Of a stretch of 64,000 nucleotides of DNA, positions 8,154 to 16,805 are shown piece by piece. The DNA comes from Puniceicoccaceae bacterium (GTDB lineage: Bacteria > Verrucomicrobiota > Verrucomicrobiia > Opitutales > Coraliomargaritaceae). The DNA is taken from contig JAGYJE010000001.1 of assembly GCA_018402305.1 (NCBI GenBank), positions 1 through 64,000 of the forward strand. The letters run 5' to 3'. Position 1 is the first letter of the stretch. Each line of letters begins with the position of its first letter. Position numbers and translations under genes: made by a program. The notes beneath the pieces are model-generated. The model was given only the letters and a program-made list of their open reading frames with translations, was not told the DNA's origin and searched no databases.

Positions 8154-8783
8154 TCAATGACTGTTTGATCCTGTTCTCTTGTCTGGGTAGAATCTCCGAG
8201 TAGCGGTATTAGGGAGTATGGTGGGTTTTCCACTCTCGGTTGCACACTTGCATTTTACCGCTGTTGTCAATCCTCTCGCCACAGTACTTGGGTAAGCGAT
8301 GATAGCGTCGGGTCGTTTTCTTGAAGCCCACAGTTTAGCAAACTGAATGAAGCCTAGTTCCTCCAATTCGGTTGGGGTGTGGTCACGTCCAGTGATTTCA
8401 GAACCTTCATAGGGTGTTCTGATCATTTCGATTCCCGCCTTGTCGCATGCTGCTGGCACTGTGTCCGAAAGTGATCGTTCGAAAGAACCCGGGCGCGCTT
8501 TTGGATTGGGGCGGACATGGGTGACGATGGCGAGGCGTTTGGCCCGTGTGCCGGCCATACGGCGAACTGCATCCAAGAGCAAGGCTTCAATTCTTACGTC
8601 CACGGTATTTGGGTGACGACAATCGCTGAAGAAGGCAGACGGTAGTTTAGTGCCGGGCGGCAGGTGCCCTCGTTGTATCTCACGTCTCAAGCCGTCGCAT
8701 ACCTGTCTGTAAAGCACATCTTGATCCGTGAATTCAAGTTCTCTCAGTATTTCTTTGTCTAAAGATGGCGAGGTTTCCACCAA
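8154..8783 (-). pseudogene. Internally deleted GntR-type regulator
   Basis: The 209 residues begin like a GntR winged helix (VLYRQVCDGLRREIQRGHLPPGTKLPSA), then jump directly into the LacI-like sensor domain (ALLLDAVRRMAGTRAKRLAIVTHV). Compared with the full-length regulator at 59938-61098, the second half of the DNA-binding domain and much of the first sensor lobe, roughly 160 residues, are missing. The C-terminal tail after RGLTTAV also leaves the family pattern, consistent with a frameshift. It cannot bind DNA normally. The start is a TTG in the best reading. It lies alone between the dehydrogenase and the 982-residue gene. Confidence 0.8.
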
Positions 8784-8862
8784 TTAAACATCTCGGCATC
8801 TTTCCGTAGCGTAAAGCTTTAATGGCGTGAATTCAGAAACGACTTAACTGGCTTGTTCGTGA

Positions 8863-8874
8863 GTCGAAATTAAC
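8863..8874. promoter_or_regulatory. Candidate operator GTCGAAATTAAC (copy 3)
   Basis: Identical to the 12-mer at 5313-5324 and embedded in the short inverted repeat GAGTCGAAATTAACTC (8861-8876; GAGT/ACTC ends). It is 80 bp upstream of the broken GntR gene and 52 bp downstream of the stop of the following minus-strand gene, so its present target is unclear. Confidence 0.4.
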
Positions 8875-8935
8875 TCCCTACCACCCGCCAAGAGAGTGGA
8901 GGACGATATCCGATCTTGAACGAACGCCGAAAGTG

Positions 8936-11884
8936 TTAATCTTTTAAGATTGGGCGAAGGATGTATTTTAGAGAGACTGTATCGCCGTCGCGCCACACCG
9001 TGGGCAGATGTATTTCGGCTCGGTTATATTGAATACCCTCGCGGCCTCGGGGGCCACTCAAGCAGAAGACAACCGGATGAATCTGATCCAGCTCTACCTG
9101 CAAGCCGTTTCCCTTAGAATCTTTCAAGCCGAAAGCGGCTGTTGCATATTTTTTGAGTTTGAGAGCCGAATGTGTTTCGGGAGGGAAGGCGTCGAGGGAC
9201 ATTGGAATGGGTTCACCTTGGACGAATAATTCGGATCCGGATGGCTTGAAAGATCCCATCGCAAGCGGGATATTTTCAACGAATGAATCAACCGAGAAAT
9301 CGCTGCGCCCTCGGAGCTGCAGGTCCACATGAACCATATCGTCCTCGAATGTATAGGTCCGGGTATAGGTTAATGGAAGGGAGTCGAGGCGACCACTCAC
9401 AACGAGTTGGTTTTGTTCCTTGTCGAGCTGCGCGTCGGTCGAAAAATAGGCCTCGGCATGCCGCACGCCACTCTCGGTTTGCGCGACGAGGCCGTGATGC
9501 GTGTATGCGGTCTTACCCGCGAGAATGGCATTGCCGTATGCGGGCGTCCAGAAGGTTGTCATGCCTCCATTATTGAACGGGCGCATGGTTCCTTTTTGTT
9601 TGTAGTAGAGGTTCCAAAGATCGCCGCCCGTGTGCTCTTCATAATTTTCCGGGGGCAACAAGCCATCGGCTCCTTGGCCAAGGTAAAAAGCGCCTTTGGC
9701 TGGCTTACCTACATAGATAGCGGTGTAGTATGCGGGACGTCTGATAGCGATAAGCTCATCCCCGAACATTCGTGTGAAGGATGCCTGGGACTCGGCCGGC
9801 CAAATAAGTTCGTCGATCTCGAAGGCGGAAATACTATTATCGATTTTCGATAGATCTTCCGGTAAGAGTGCCGTCAGGCTGATAATCGGTTCAGGCAAAG
9901 GCTGCTGGAGGTTCGACCTAAGCTTTTGTCGTTCGATTGCTTCTTGAGCGGGAGTAGGGGAAGTTTGCCATAGAGCGACCTCTGGAAGAACATGCTTGAG
10001 CCAATTTCGGGCACCAAAAAACTGTTCGGCATGAAAACCATCGGGGGTCCGGTGGCTATAGTTGAAGCCGCCGTAAGCACTTCCGTTTGCTTCCGGAGCG
10101 ACGGTGTGATTGTAAAAATTATAACTCTGGCGGATGGCTTCCAACATCAACGGGTCTCCGGAAAGAGCGTAGTATTGGCCCATAAAGAAATGCTGCATTC
10201 CGGCGTAGGTGGAGCAGGGCCCCGTGGCTTCCTCGTGGTAGCCTGCTGATGAAGCGCCCTCGACATAGCGACGCGCGTAGGCTTTCGCGAGGGCGGCGTC
10301 ATCTGGATCACCCGTCCCAATGGCGAACCATTGAAACGCGGTTAAATAGTGGGCGCTTTGATTCCGGGTCGAGACCAAGCCCTCTGCCCAATAGCGATCA
10401 AAGAGACGGCGCATGCCCTCTGTCCAAGGCGCGCGCACCTCCGCAGGCACATGAGGGGCGAGCATGCCAAACTCGGGGAAATAGCGCTTGCCGAAAACAA
10501 ATGCAGGAATTCCCGGGTAAGTGTTCCGGTCGGATCCCGAGCCGGGAATGATTTCGTCTTCGGTGATCGCCATCATGTCACGGAGTGCACCGGCGACCGC
10601 CCGATGAAGAACTGCCTTGTCATTATAGTAAGGATTCAAGGGATGTTTCAAACGATAAGCATAGGCCAGGGGAGTGGCGGCAGGCGATTCGTTAATACCC
10701 CCTTTACCTTCTCCCCGATGTCCCGGAATTGAGCGTAGGTAGTCCCATCGATTTTCCGGTTCGCTGGCATCAATGCGTTGGGTCCAGACATTATTTCCAA
10801 TCACCCCTGACCAATGACTGTCGGGATCCAGATTTTGTTCAGCCAGCGCGAAACGAATGGACGGGAGCAAGCCGTAGCGCTGGCGCATCGCCAGTGCCAT
10901 CTTCGGATCCTGCTCCATCCAGACGCATTCTGGGATCGCATCGAGTCGGGCAAGTAGTTCTTCGGTGTTGCCAGTATCGTGTGCCGACAACCAGTCTGAA
11001 ATAATTGCTTCGAGTTTGACCTGGAAGTTGTGGTTTACATAGCTGCCCTGCGGAGTTTTGAGCGTCACTTGGGCAAATCGCTTGGCGGCTTCCGGATTCT
11101 CTGTTAAGATTATTGAAAACCCTGCGGCGGAGAAAGTCCATTCCGAGTCCGCGTGGAAATCGATCTGCCAGACAGCTCCGGGGCGTTCAATCGGAATGAG
11201 CGCAGCGGTTCCAGCACTACTGTTCTTCAGTGGATAGACGATGTTCCCGTTTTCATCGCGGAGGGTGATACCTGTTCCGGCGATATCGAGTGTCAGGGCA
11301 TGCTCTGGGACGTAGAACCAGGCTTTGGATAACTTTTCCCGCCAAGCGGAGAAACGGCCGTTTTGGAAGGAAACCCCCCATTCGCTGATCGCTCCGTTCT
11401 CAAGTTGCAGGGCAGTATTCTTCAGTCCGGACACCATGCGGACGGCATGAAGGCCCGGCTCCTCTAGTGAGACAGAGTATGACTGTAGGCTGCGGTTCCA
11501 TGTGGGAGACTTCAAGTCGAAGGGTGGGTGCACTTCGCCACTGTCTATTTTGGATTCCTCAGTAGATCCTAGGACACTCAGAGAGCCGTCACCCGGCCGC
11601 TCGATCAGGCGACGGAGAAGATAACTTTCCTGCGGGTCGAATACGCGCAATGTGAGATAGTCGCGCCTTTCTTGGGTTCCACCAAGTAGCGTGAGCGTCA
11701 AGGTCTCGATCTTTGGTGTGTCATTCCAGAGATAGACCGTGACAACTGAGTCAGGACGAAAAATTGCCTCGGAGAGCGGGGCATTCACGCTTTCGAGGGC
11801 GTCGTTTTCGAGGGCTGATGCAGTATCCGCTGCTGAAAAAATAACAAAAAAAAGAAAAGAAAAAATAAATTTAAAGTGTGACAT
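8936..11884 (-). CDS. Large secreted protein, probable polysaccharide-active enzyme of unassigned family
   Basis: A 982-residue protein with a signal peptide (MSHFKFIFSFLFFVIFSAADTASA). Residues about 30-270 look like a beta-rich N-terminal domain. The middle (about 300-650) is rich in helical and aromatic segments (FDRYWAEGLVSTRNQSAHYLTAFQW, FMGQYYALSGDP, PDGFHAEQFFGARNW), as in (alpha/alpha)6-toroid lyases, and the C-terminal third is a beta-sandwich (NNGGMTTFWTPAYGNAILAGK, THHGLVA). This architecture resembles polysaccharide lyases of the heparinase/chondroitinase type, but I cannot name a family. A decayed paralogue lies at 40957-43690. It is the last gene of a four-gene operon starting at the SGNH hydrolase, 76 bp behind the prepilin-like gene. 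Confidence 0.75.
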   Translation of the reverse strand: MSHFKFIFSFLFFVIFSAADTASALENDALESVNAPLSEAIFRPDSVVTVYLWNDTPKIETLTLTLLGGTQERRDYLTLRVFDPQESYLLRRLIERPGDGSLSVLGSTEESKIDSGEVHPPFDLKSPTWNRSLQSYSVSLEEPGLHAVRMVSGLKNTALQLENGAISEWGVSFQNGRFSAWREKLSKAWFYVPEHALTLDIAGTGITLRDENGNIVYPLKNSSAGTAALIPIERPGAVWQIDFHADSEWTFSAAGFSIILTENPEAAKRFAQVTLKTPQGSYVNHNFQVKLEAIISDWLSAHDTGNTEELLARLDAIPECVWMEQDPKMALAMRQRYGLLPSIRFALAEQNLDPDSHWSGVIGNNVWTQRIDASEPENRWDYLRSIPGHRGEGKGGINESPAATPLAYAYRLKHPLNPYYNDKAVLHRAVAGALRDMMAITEDEIIPGSGSDRNTYPGIPAFVFGKRYFPEFGMLAPHVPAEVRAPWTEGMRRLFDRYWAEGLVSTRNQSAHYLTAFQWFAIGTGDPDDAALAKAYARRYVEGASSAGYHEEATGPCSTYAGMQHFFMGQYYALSGDPLMLEAIRQSYNFYNHTVAPEANGSAYGGFNYSHRTPDGFHAEQFFGARNWLKHVLPEVALWQTSPTPAQEAIERQKLRSNLQQPLPEPIISLTALLPEDLSKIDNSISAFEIDELIWPAESQASFTRMFGDELIAIRRPAYYTAIYVGKPAKGAFYLGQGADGLLPPENYEEHTGGDLWNLYYKQKGTMRPFNNGGMTTFWTPAYGNAILAGKTAYTHHGLVAQTESGVRHAEAYFSTDAQLDKEQNQLVVSGRLDSLPLTYTRTYTFEDDMVHVDLQLRGRSDFSVDSFVENIPLAMGSFKPSGSELFVQGEPIPMSLDAFPPETHSALKLKKYATAAFGLKDSKGNGLQVELDQIHPVVFCLSGPRGREGIQYNRAEIHLPTVWRDGDTVSLKYILRPILKD

Positions 11885-11960
11885 GAAGATAAGTAACTAT
11901 GTGAAAATGGAGTTGAAAATGGGTGATAAATATTTGGTTTTTATGCTATGAAGGCAGGAG

Positions 11961-12605
11961 TTAGTATTCTGGGTACCAAGGAGCCGTACGCCAACTGGAG
12001 GCACCCGGTACTTCATCCGGTGCAAACGATCCGATATGGCCATCAAGATAGACGACTTGCGCTCGGTCATTGTGACGGAAGCCCATGTTATGTCCTTCAG
12101 GAAAGGGCGATACATCGCGAGCGCCAGCAAGGCTGTCGGCGAAAAAGAGGATCTTAGCTGGTTCGAGTATCCGGCTTTGAGGCATCGGGGGATAGGCTGG
12201 ATTCCCAGATCTCCATGCAAAGACTGCGTTCTTTCCGTAGTCGCTTGGCCAGCTCCCGTTGGTTGGAAGTGTATAGTCGGAAGCAGGGCAGGCAAATACT
12301 CCGGGGGGGCGCTTCCCTTGAAGCTGGTTGAATGAGTTGGCGGGCATATCGAGGTAGGGGAGTAGTTGGCGCGCCCAGTCCCTTCCCTCTTCGTTGAAAG
12401 TGTTCGGCAGATAACCGTTGTTTTCGCTGGAGAAGAGGTTGGCCGCGGTCATTAGACTCCGTAGGTTGGCAGCGGATTGGGCTGTGTGCGCTTTGCTTCG
12501 AACTTTAGATACAGCGGGAAGCAGGATTGCAGTAAGAATGCCGATGACCGCGATAACCGCCAAGAGCTCAATCAGGGTGACAGCTTTTTGTTTGTCTGAC
12601 TTCAT
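11961..12605 (-). CDS. Prepilin-type N-terminal cleavage/methylation protein with H-X9-DG motif
   Basis: A 214-residue type IV pilin-like protein. The start at 12605 gives a short basic leader, then the prepilin-peptidase site KA-VTLIELLAVIAVIGIL with the conserved Glu at +5 and a hydrophobic helix. The C-terminal part has HNDRAQVVYLDGH, which is exactly the H-X9-DG motif of the Verrucomicrobia/Planctomycetes/Lentisphaerae pseudopilin family. Its ATG overlaps the upstream stop (ATGA), so it is translationally coupled to the glycosidase-like gene. These proteins probably form surface or secretion pseudopili; in this operon one may help display or bind glycans, which is an inference. Confidence 0.9.
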   Translation of the reverse strand: MKSDKQKAVTLIELLAVIAVIGILTAILLPAVSKVRSKAHTAQSAANLRSLMTAANLFSSENNGYLPNTFNEEGRDWARQLLPYLDMPANSFNQLQGKRPPGVFACPASDYTLPTNGSWPSDYGKNAVFAWRSGNPAYPPMPQSRILEPAKILFFADSLAGARDVSPFPEGHNMGFRHNDRAQVVYLDGHIGSFAPDEVPGASSWRTAPWYPEY

Positions 12606-14734
12606 CCTTCGAATAGACTGTTTTTTGAAATTTTGGCGGGATCGAAAAGCTCGAAAGTTCCGGAAAGGCCGGGCCAAGGGTGGATGCTTCCATCGGTCTC
12701 GTTCCATTCGAGTAGAGCCTCGAGGACAACGTGGGCATAATAGGCACCGCTGGAGATCATCCAGTGGTTGCCTTGAGGGAATTCATCAAAGGCTTTGGCC
12801 GCAGCACCGAGTTCGGGTTCGACTACGTCCTCCGCGAAGTAGGCCTGGGCGAACGGGCCCTGGGCGGTGACTTTAGCCAGACCCTCCACCCAGTTCGCGA
12901 CCCACTCGGGACGAAAGTCGGCGCGGGCCAAACCGAGTATGAACTGGCCCGGCCAGGCGGCGAAGCATCCCGCCCACTGGTGATCGCAGCGTAATCCGCT
13001 GGCCGAATCGGGGTCGGTCGCACGCAGGCAGCGCGCCCAGGTGGGGGTGGCCAGTTCGGCTTCCACGAAAGCACTGATTTCATGTATCATCTCGCGCGGA
13101 AGGTCGCTGCCCATTGAGGTGAGAACCAGCCCAAGGTCGTATAAGTTACCAGTGGGGTGGCGGAGTCTGTCGCTGTGCAGGCAGTCGAAATAACCTTCGC
13201 CGGGCCTGTAGAGGTCGATGATGGCGTCGCGCAATTTCCGGAGCTCATCAGGCAAGGCTTGAAAGCCCGTTTTGCCGAGCCTTTGCGCATCCAACACTGC
13301 GCGGTATTGGACGGCGGTGTGCCCTGCGGTTCCGTGGGCATAGGTGGTGCAGCATTCGAGATAGCTGCCGCGGTCTCCGTAATTCACCAAGGCACTGCCC
13401 GGGAGCGGAAATTGACGATGCGCGGTGGCTGCTTCAAGAAAAGCGGATTCACCGCTCAGCTTCTCCATTCGATCAGCACCGTGTACCTCGGTGCCATCGC
13501 GTTCAAATCGCTCGATGGGCGGACCGTTTCGCTCAATCTCTTTCGACAGAAGCTGGGAAATGTCGCGGTGGCGGGCCAACTCGGTGACCGGCGTGATACG
13601 GGCAAGCGGATCCCCGACGCAGGGGAAGGCTGTATGCTCGCCCTTGAACAGATTGACCACCATGTGGCCAAACAGAGGAGCCGAATTGAGTAACTGCCAG
13701 TGGGCTTCCAAGGCATCCGGATCCAATCTGGCCATCACCTGGGCTGTGTATGGTAGATCCCATGCCAGATAGATCGAGCCCTCGCCCCGTCTCGGGCCGA
13801 GAGTTAAATAGGCGGTCTCCAGTCGGCTTCCCTCATAGCGCCGCCGCAGGCAGAGCAAAGTCAGAATGCCCATGTAATAGAGTCGTGATACGCAATCGTT
13901 GTCCGTTTTCAGGATCGGCATATGCCCGCTGAAATGGGTGGATCCGGGAGTGAAGGCAGCTTGCCAGAGCGCCTCCCACCATTCCCGTGACGCGCGGAAG
14001 GCCGCCTCGGCCCGACCGTTCCATTCCTTGCTTAGCTGCCTCACCGCAGCGGTAGAATCGCCGTAGGTAGATAACAAGGATCCTTCCCACTCCCCACCGG
14101 GTTCCAAATCGATCTGCCAGCGGGCATGTTCGATCGTCGCACTGTTGTCGTTTTCGGCAGGCTGGACGCTTTGCTGTGAAAAGGCGGGTTCATCCCGACT
14201 TTCGAAGAGCCGCGCCCCCGGCGCATCCCCTGCAGTTACATTGACTGCGAGACCTTTGCGTGCCCGCATCTGGAAGACGTCGGTGGGCACCTCGGGCACC
14301 GACCAAGCATAGCCTTCGGGACCCGTATCTCGACCACGTCCCGAAAGGAGAAGCCCGAAGTCAATCTTTCGGCGGCGCTCGTCGCCATTGCGGATCGTCC
14401 AGCGCACCACGCAGCCCGATTGGCACGGAAGGAGGGTGGTTTCGCTGCGGAATTCCCAGTCGTCCCAACGGCAGCGTCGTTCAATGCGGTAGGCGCTCCA
14501 GCGTGTTTCGATCCAGGGCGCGAGCTGACAGAGAAGCCGCTTGCCCACAGTAGCCTGAGCGGTGGTTTCGCCGCTTCCGCTGTAAGGGGGAAATACGGGG
14601 TGCTTGATCGCGCAGAGATCGGCTTCGACCTGAACGGAACCGGTCTCATGGGTGAGCCCGGGGAGTGCGGCGAGCACGCCACGACGACGGCGTAACCAAC
14701 CGGTGGAGAGAGAGTCAAGTGAAGCGGGATTCAT
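12602..14734 (-). CDS. Six-hairpin glycosidase-like protein
   Basis: A 710-residue protein without a signal peptide. Residues 1-240 form a beta-sandwich-like domain (WETRWSAYRIERRCRWDD, CVVRWTIRNGDERRRKIDFGLLLSG). Residues 260-690 have the pattern of an (alpha/alpha)6 glycosidase: NDCVSRLYYMGILTLL, then YLAWDLPYTAQVMARLDPD, which resembles the acid-containing WD loop of GH63/GH78-type enzymes, and HQWAGCFAAWPGQFILG near the end. I cannot fix the family or substrate. The gene starts 7 bp behind the SGNH hydrolase stop and overlaps the prepilin-like gene by four bases, so the operon is tight. Lack of a leader suggests cytoplasmic action on an imported oligosaccharide. Confidence 0.75.
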   Translation of the reverse strand: MNPASLDSLSTGWLRRRRGVLAALPGLTHETGSVQVEADLCAIKHPVFPPYSGSGETTAQATVGKRLLCQLAPWIETRWSAYRIERRCRWDDWEFRSETTLLPCQSGCVVRWTIRNGDERRRKIDFGLLLSGRGRDTGPEGYAWSVPEVPTDVFQMRARKGLAVNVTAGDAPGARLFESRDEPAFSQQSVQPAENDNSATIEHARWQIDLEPGGEWEGSLLSTYGDSTAAVRQLSKEWNGRAEAAFRASREWWEALWQAAFTPGSTHFSGHMPILKTDNDCVSRLYYMGILTLLCLRRRYEGSRLETAYLTLGPRRGEGSIYLAWDLPYTAQVMARLDPDALEAHWQLLNSAPLFGHMVVNLFKGEHTAFPCVGDPLARITPVTELARHRDISQLLSKEIERNGPPIERFERDGTEVHGADRMEKLSGESAFLEAATAHRQFPLPGSALVNYGDRGSYLECCTTYAHGTAGHTAVQYRAVLDAQRLGKTGFQALPDELRKLRDAIIDLYRPGEGYFDCLHSDRLRHPTGNLYDLGLVLTSMGSDLPREMIHEISAFVEAELATPTWARCLRATDPDSASGLRCDHQWAGCFAAWPGQFILGLARADFRPEWVANWVEGLAKVTAQGPFAQAYFAEDVVEPELGAAAKAFDEFPQGNHWMISSGAYYAHVVLEALLEWNETDGSIHPWPGLSGTFELFDPAKISKNSLFEG

Positions 14735-14741
14735 AATAGGT

Positions 14742-15395
14742 TTATTTTATGGAAAGGAGAGCTGTCTGGGCGCAGAGGCACTGCAGGCTTTGCAGGCCCT
14801 GGTAGACCGCCTCGCCATAAAGCCGGCTGGATTCCGGGGTGAGGTGCACGCCGTCTGCGTGCAAAGTATCCAGGAATTCATGCCCCAAGAGCGCTGCCAG
14901 GTCAATGAGGTCGAGTTCCAGGCGAGCGGCCAACTCAATGATGGCTGAGCGATAGGCTTCCATGTTGTCCGCTAGAAGCCGTCCGTTCCCTTGCCGGTGT
15001 GCTTCCGTGCGTCTGGCGATCGGGTGGTTGTTGATTAAGACCGGATGCCCGCCTTGCTTGAGGACGTAGGCAACCATGGACTCCATTTGAATCCGGTAGT
15101 TCTCCACCGTGCTGCGTGGGCTCTCGGACCACGGGTTGACGTAGGCATCATTAATCCCGAACTCCAGAAGGACGGTTGCTGGCAGTACAGATCTGAGGTC
15201 GTTTTCAATTCGATCCATTCCCATCGAGGCGGTGTTGCCGCCCACACCTCTGACGAAGATCTCTAACCTGTCGGTAGACGATTCAGCGAGCAGCTCGCAC
15301 AAAATTGCTGGCCAATGGAGATTTGCAGGCAGATCGTAGCCTTGTGTAATCGAATCGCCGTAACAAACGAGGCGGTGGTGAAGTACTGTTCCCAT
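14742..15395 (-). CDS. SGNH/GDSL hydrolase family protein
   Basis: A 217-residue SGNH hydrolase, most likely an esterase removing acyl groups from a glycan. All four blocks are visible: block I VCYGDSITQGYD with the nucleophile Ser, block II GVGGNTA with the oxyanion Gly, block III FGINDAY with Asn, and block V DGVHLT with the catalytic Asp and His. No signal peptide is apparent. I take the ATG at 15395; a TTG two codons upstream would also read. It is the first gene of the operon controlled from the operator at 15422. Confidence 0.9.
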   Translation of the reverse strand: MGTVLHHRLVCYGDSITQGYDLPANLHWPAILCELLAESSTDRLEIFVRGVGGNTASMGMDRIENDLRSVLPATVLLEFGINDAYVNPWSESPRSTVENYRIQMESMVAYVLKQGGHPVLINNHPIARRTEAHRQGNGRLLADNMEAYRSAIIELAARLELDLIDLAALLGHEFLDTLHADGVHLTPESSRLYGEAVYQGLQSLQCLCAQTALLSIK

Positions 15396-15421
15396 AAGCA
15401 ATAGACGGCGTTGTAGTTTTG

Positions 15422-15434
15422 TGGTAAATTACCA
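15422..15434. promoter_or_regulatory. Perfect palindromic LacI-type operator TGGTAAATTACCA
   Basis: A perfect 13-bp palindrome (TGGTAA-A-TTACCA) 27 bp upstream of the SGNH hydrolase start and 131 bp upstream of the divergent LacI-type regulator. Related sites with one TGGTAA half lie at 6198 and 16742. Typical for the LacI family: an odd-length palindrome with a central base and autoregulation. Confidence 0.7.
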
Positions 15435-15564
15435 TTTTTGAGTTGAGTGTCTGAGTCAAGGTGATTTTTCCTTATTTTTTTATACGCATTCGCGCCGAAG
15501 TTGGTGAGCGTGGGCATATCAAATGACTTGCTCCATGGTAGCCTACCAATTAATGACTTCCCTG

Positions 15565-16665
15565 ATGAAGGACAAAAAAACAACTAACATCACAATGATT
15601 GCGGAGCGGACTGGCTTCAGCCCGATGACGGTGTCGCGTGCGCTCCGCGGGCTCGGCAGCGTTCGTGCGGAGACCCGAGCCAAAATATTGGAGACGGCTC
15701 GGCGGCTGGGCTACCGTGATTTCGAGGGGGTCGTGTTTCGCCCGACAAAGCGGAACCGCGATCTAGACCACCGCTTGAACGTATGCACCATCGGCCGGAT
15801 GGAGCCGGAGGGCGGCGTCATGCAAGAGCTTGAGTCCCGTTTTCAAGGCGGTCTGCGTGGAAGGCTTCAGGATTACGGCGGCAGCGTGACGCGGCTCGAT
15901 CTTTCCTTGTCTTTGGATCAGATCCTGGAATCCATCAAGACGTCCAAGGCGCACGCATTGGTCCTGCGGTGTCACCTGCCGGAGTCATGGACAGAGCGCA
16001 TCCGTCGACAGGTGCCGGTTGTTTCCGCCGTGTCACTCGATTTTTCCATCGGTGTCGACTGTATCTTCATGAATGAGGCGCGTGCGGCCACTCTTATTTC
16101 GAACCGATTGCGGGAAAAGGGGCACCGGCACGTGGCATGGTTTGGTTTACTCGATCTGAACGATGATGTCCCCTACGGGCTGAAGTCCCTTTCGGAACAG
16201 ATCACATTCTTTGATGTCGGCGCCGTGCGCTATGCGCATTGGAATTTGTTGGTCAATTATTTGCCGGGTCCCAAGGACGCTTCGCTGGTTCTGATCGAAC
16301 GCGATCATCGCAGCCAGTCCCTGCAAGAGGTCCTCAATGAAGGGGTGGACCGTATTCTTACGATGCAGCCGCTCCCCACCGCAGTCGTAGTGGCTTCCGA
16401 CATCATGGGGCGCCAGTTGGTCGAGCTTCTGGAGTCTCGGAAAATTCCGGTACCCGAACGGATTAGTGTGATCTCCTACGGCGCGACTAAGGTGGCTACT
16501 CACGAAAAGCCGGGACTGGCTGGTATACGTGTGCCACTGGATGAAGTTGGGCGTACCATCCCGGAGATCATTGAACGACGCCTGGCGCGTCCGGACGCTC
16601 CCGCCATCTCCATTATGCTGGAACCGACTTTTGTCGAGGGGGCTTCACTCGCCCATTGCCGGTAG
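15565..16665 (+). CDS. LacI family transcriptional regulator
   Basis: A 366-residue LacI-type repressor. The helix-turn-helix and hinge are NITMIAERTGFSPMTVSRALRG followed by LETARRLGYRD (residues 8-60), and the periplasmic-binding-protein-like sensor covers the rest (VVSAVSLDFSIGVDCIFMNE, PTAVVVASDIMGRQLVELL). The ATG at 15565 places MKDKKTTNI directly before the HTH; ATGs at 15523 and 15553 are in frame but add non-conserved residues. It is divergent from the SGNH/glycosidase operon and immediately precedes the PEP-CTERM gene; both flanking promoters carry TGGTAA-type palindromes, so it probably represses both and itself. Confidence 0.92.
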   Translation: MKDKKTTNITMIAERTGFSPMTVSRALRGLGSVRAETRAKILETARRLGYRDFEGVVFRPTKRNRDLDHRLNVCTIGRMEPEGGVMQELESRFQGGLRGRLQDYGGSVTRLDLSLSLDQILESIKTSKAHALVLRCHLPESWTERIRRQVPVVSAVSLDFSIGVDCIFMNEARAATLISNRLREKGHRHVAWFGLLDLNDDVPYGLKSLSEQITFFDVGAVRYAHWNLLVNYLPGPKDASLVLIERDHRSQSLQEVLNEGVDRILTMQPLPTAVVVASDIMGRQLVELLESRKIPVPERISVISYGATKVATHEKPGLAGIRVPLDEVGRTIPEIIERRLARPDAPAISIMLEPTFVEGASLAHCR

Positions 16666-16741
16666 TCTTCCGGCAGGTAGGATTTTAACATTCTCTGTGT
16701 TAGAGTTTTTTCTGTATTTGCGCTTGACGCACCCAGATAAA

Positions 16742-16754
16742 TGGTAAAATATCA
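16742..16754. promoter_or_regulatory. LacI-type operator TGGTAAAATATCA upstream of the PEP-CTERM gene
   Basis: Same quasi-palindrome as at 6198-6210, with identity over the 17 bp 16740-16756. It is 51 bp before the chosen start of the PEP-CTERM gene and 76 bp behind the LacI stop, giving this gene its own promoter under the same regulator. Confidence 0.65.
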
Positions 16755-16805
16755 TTCGTGAGAGTAGGCTGTCTGTCCCTATGTAACTACAAACTCACTA
16801 AAATC

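Noticed and set aside
15045-15266. Plus-strand frame inside the SGNH hydrolase gene
   Set aside because: Antisense shadow of a gene whose four catalytic blocks are complete.
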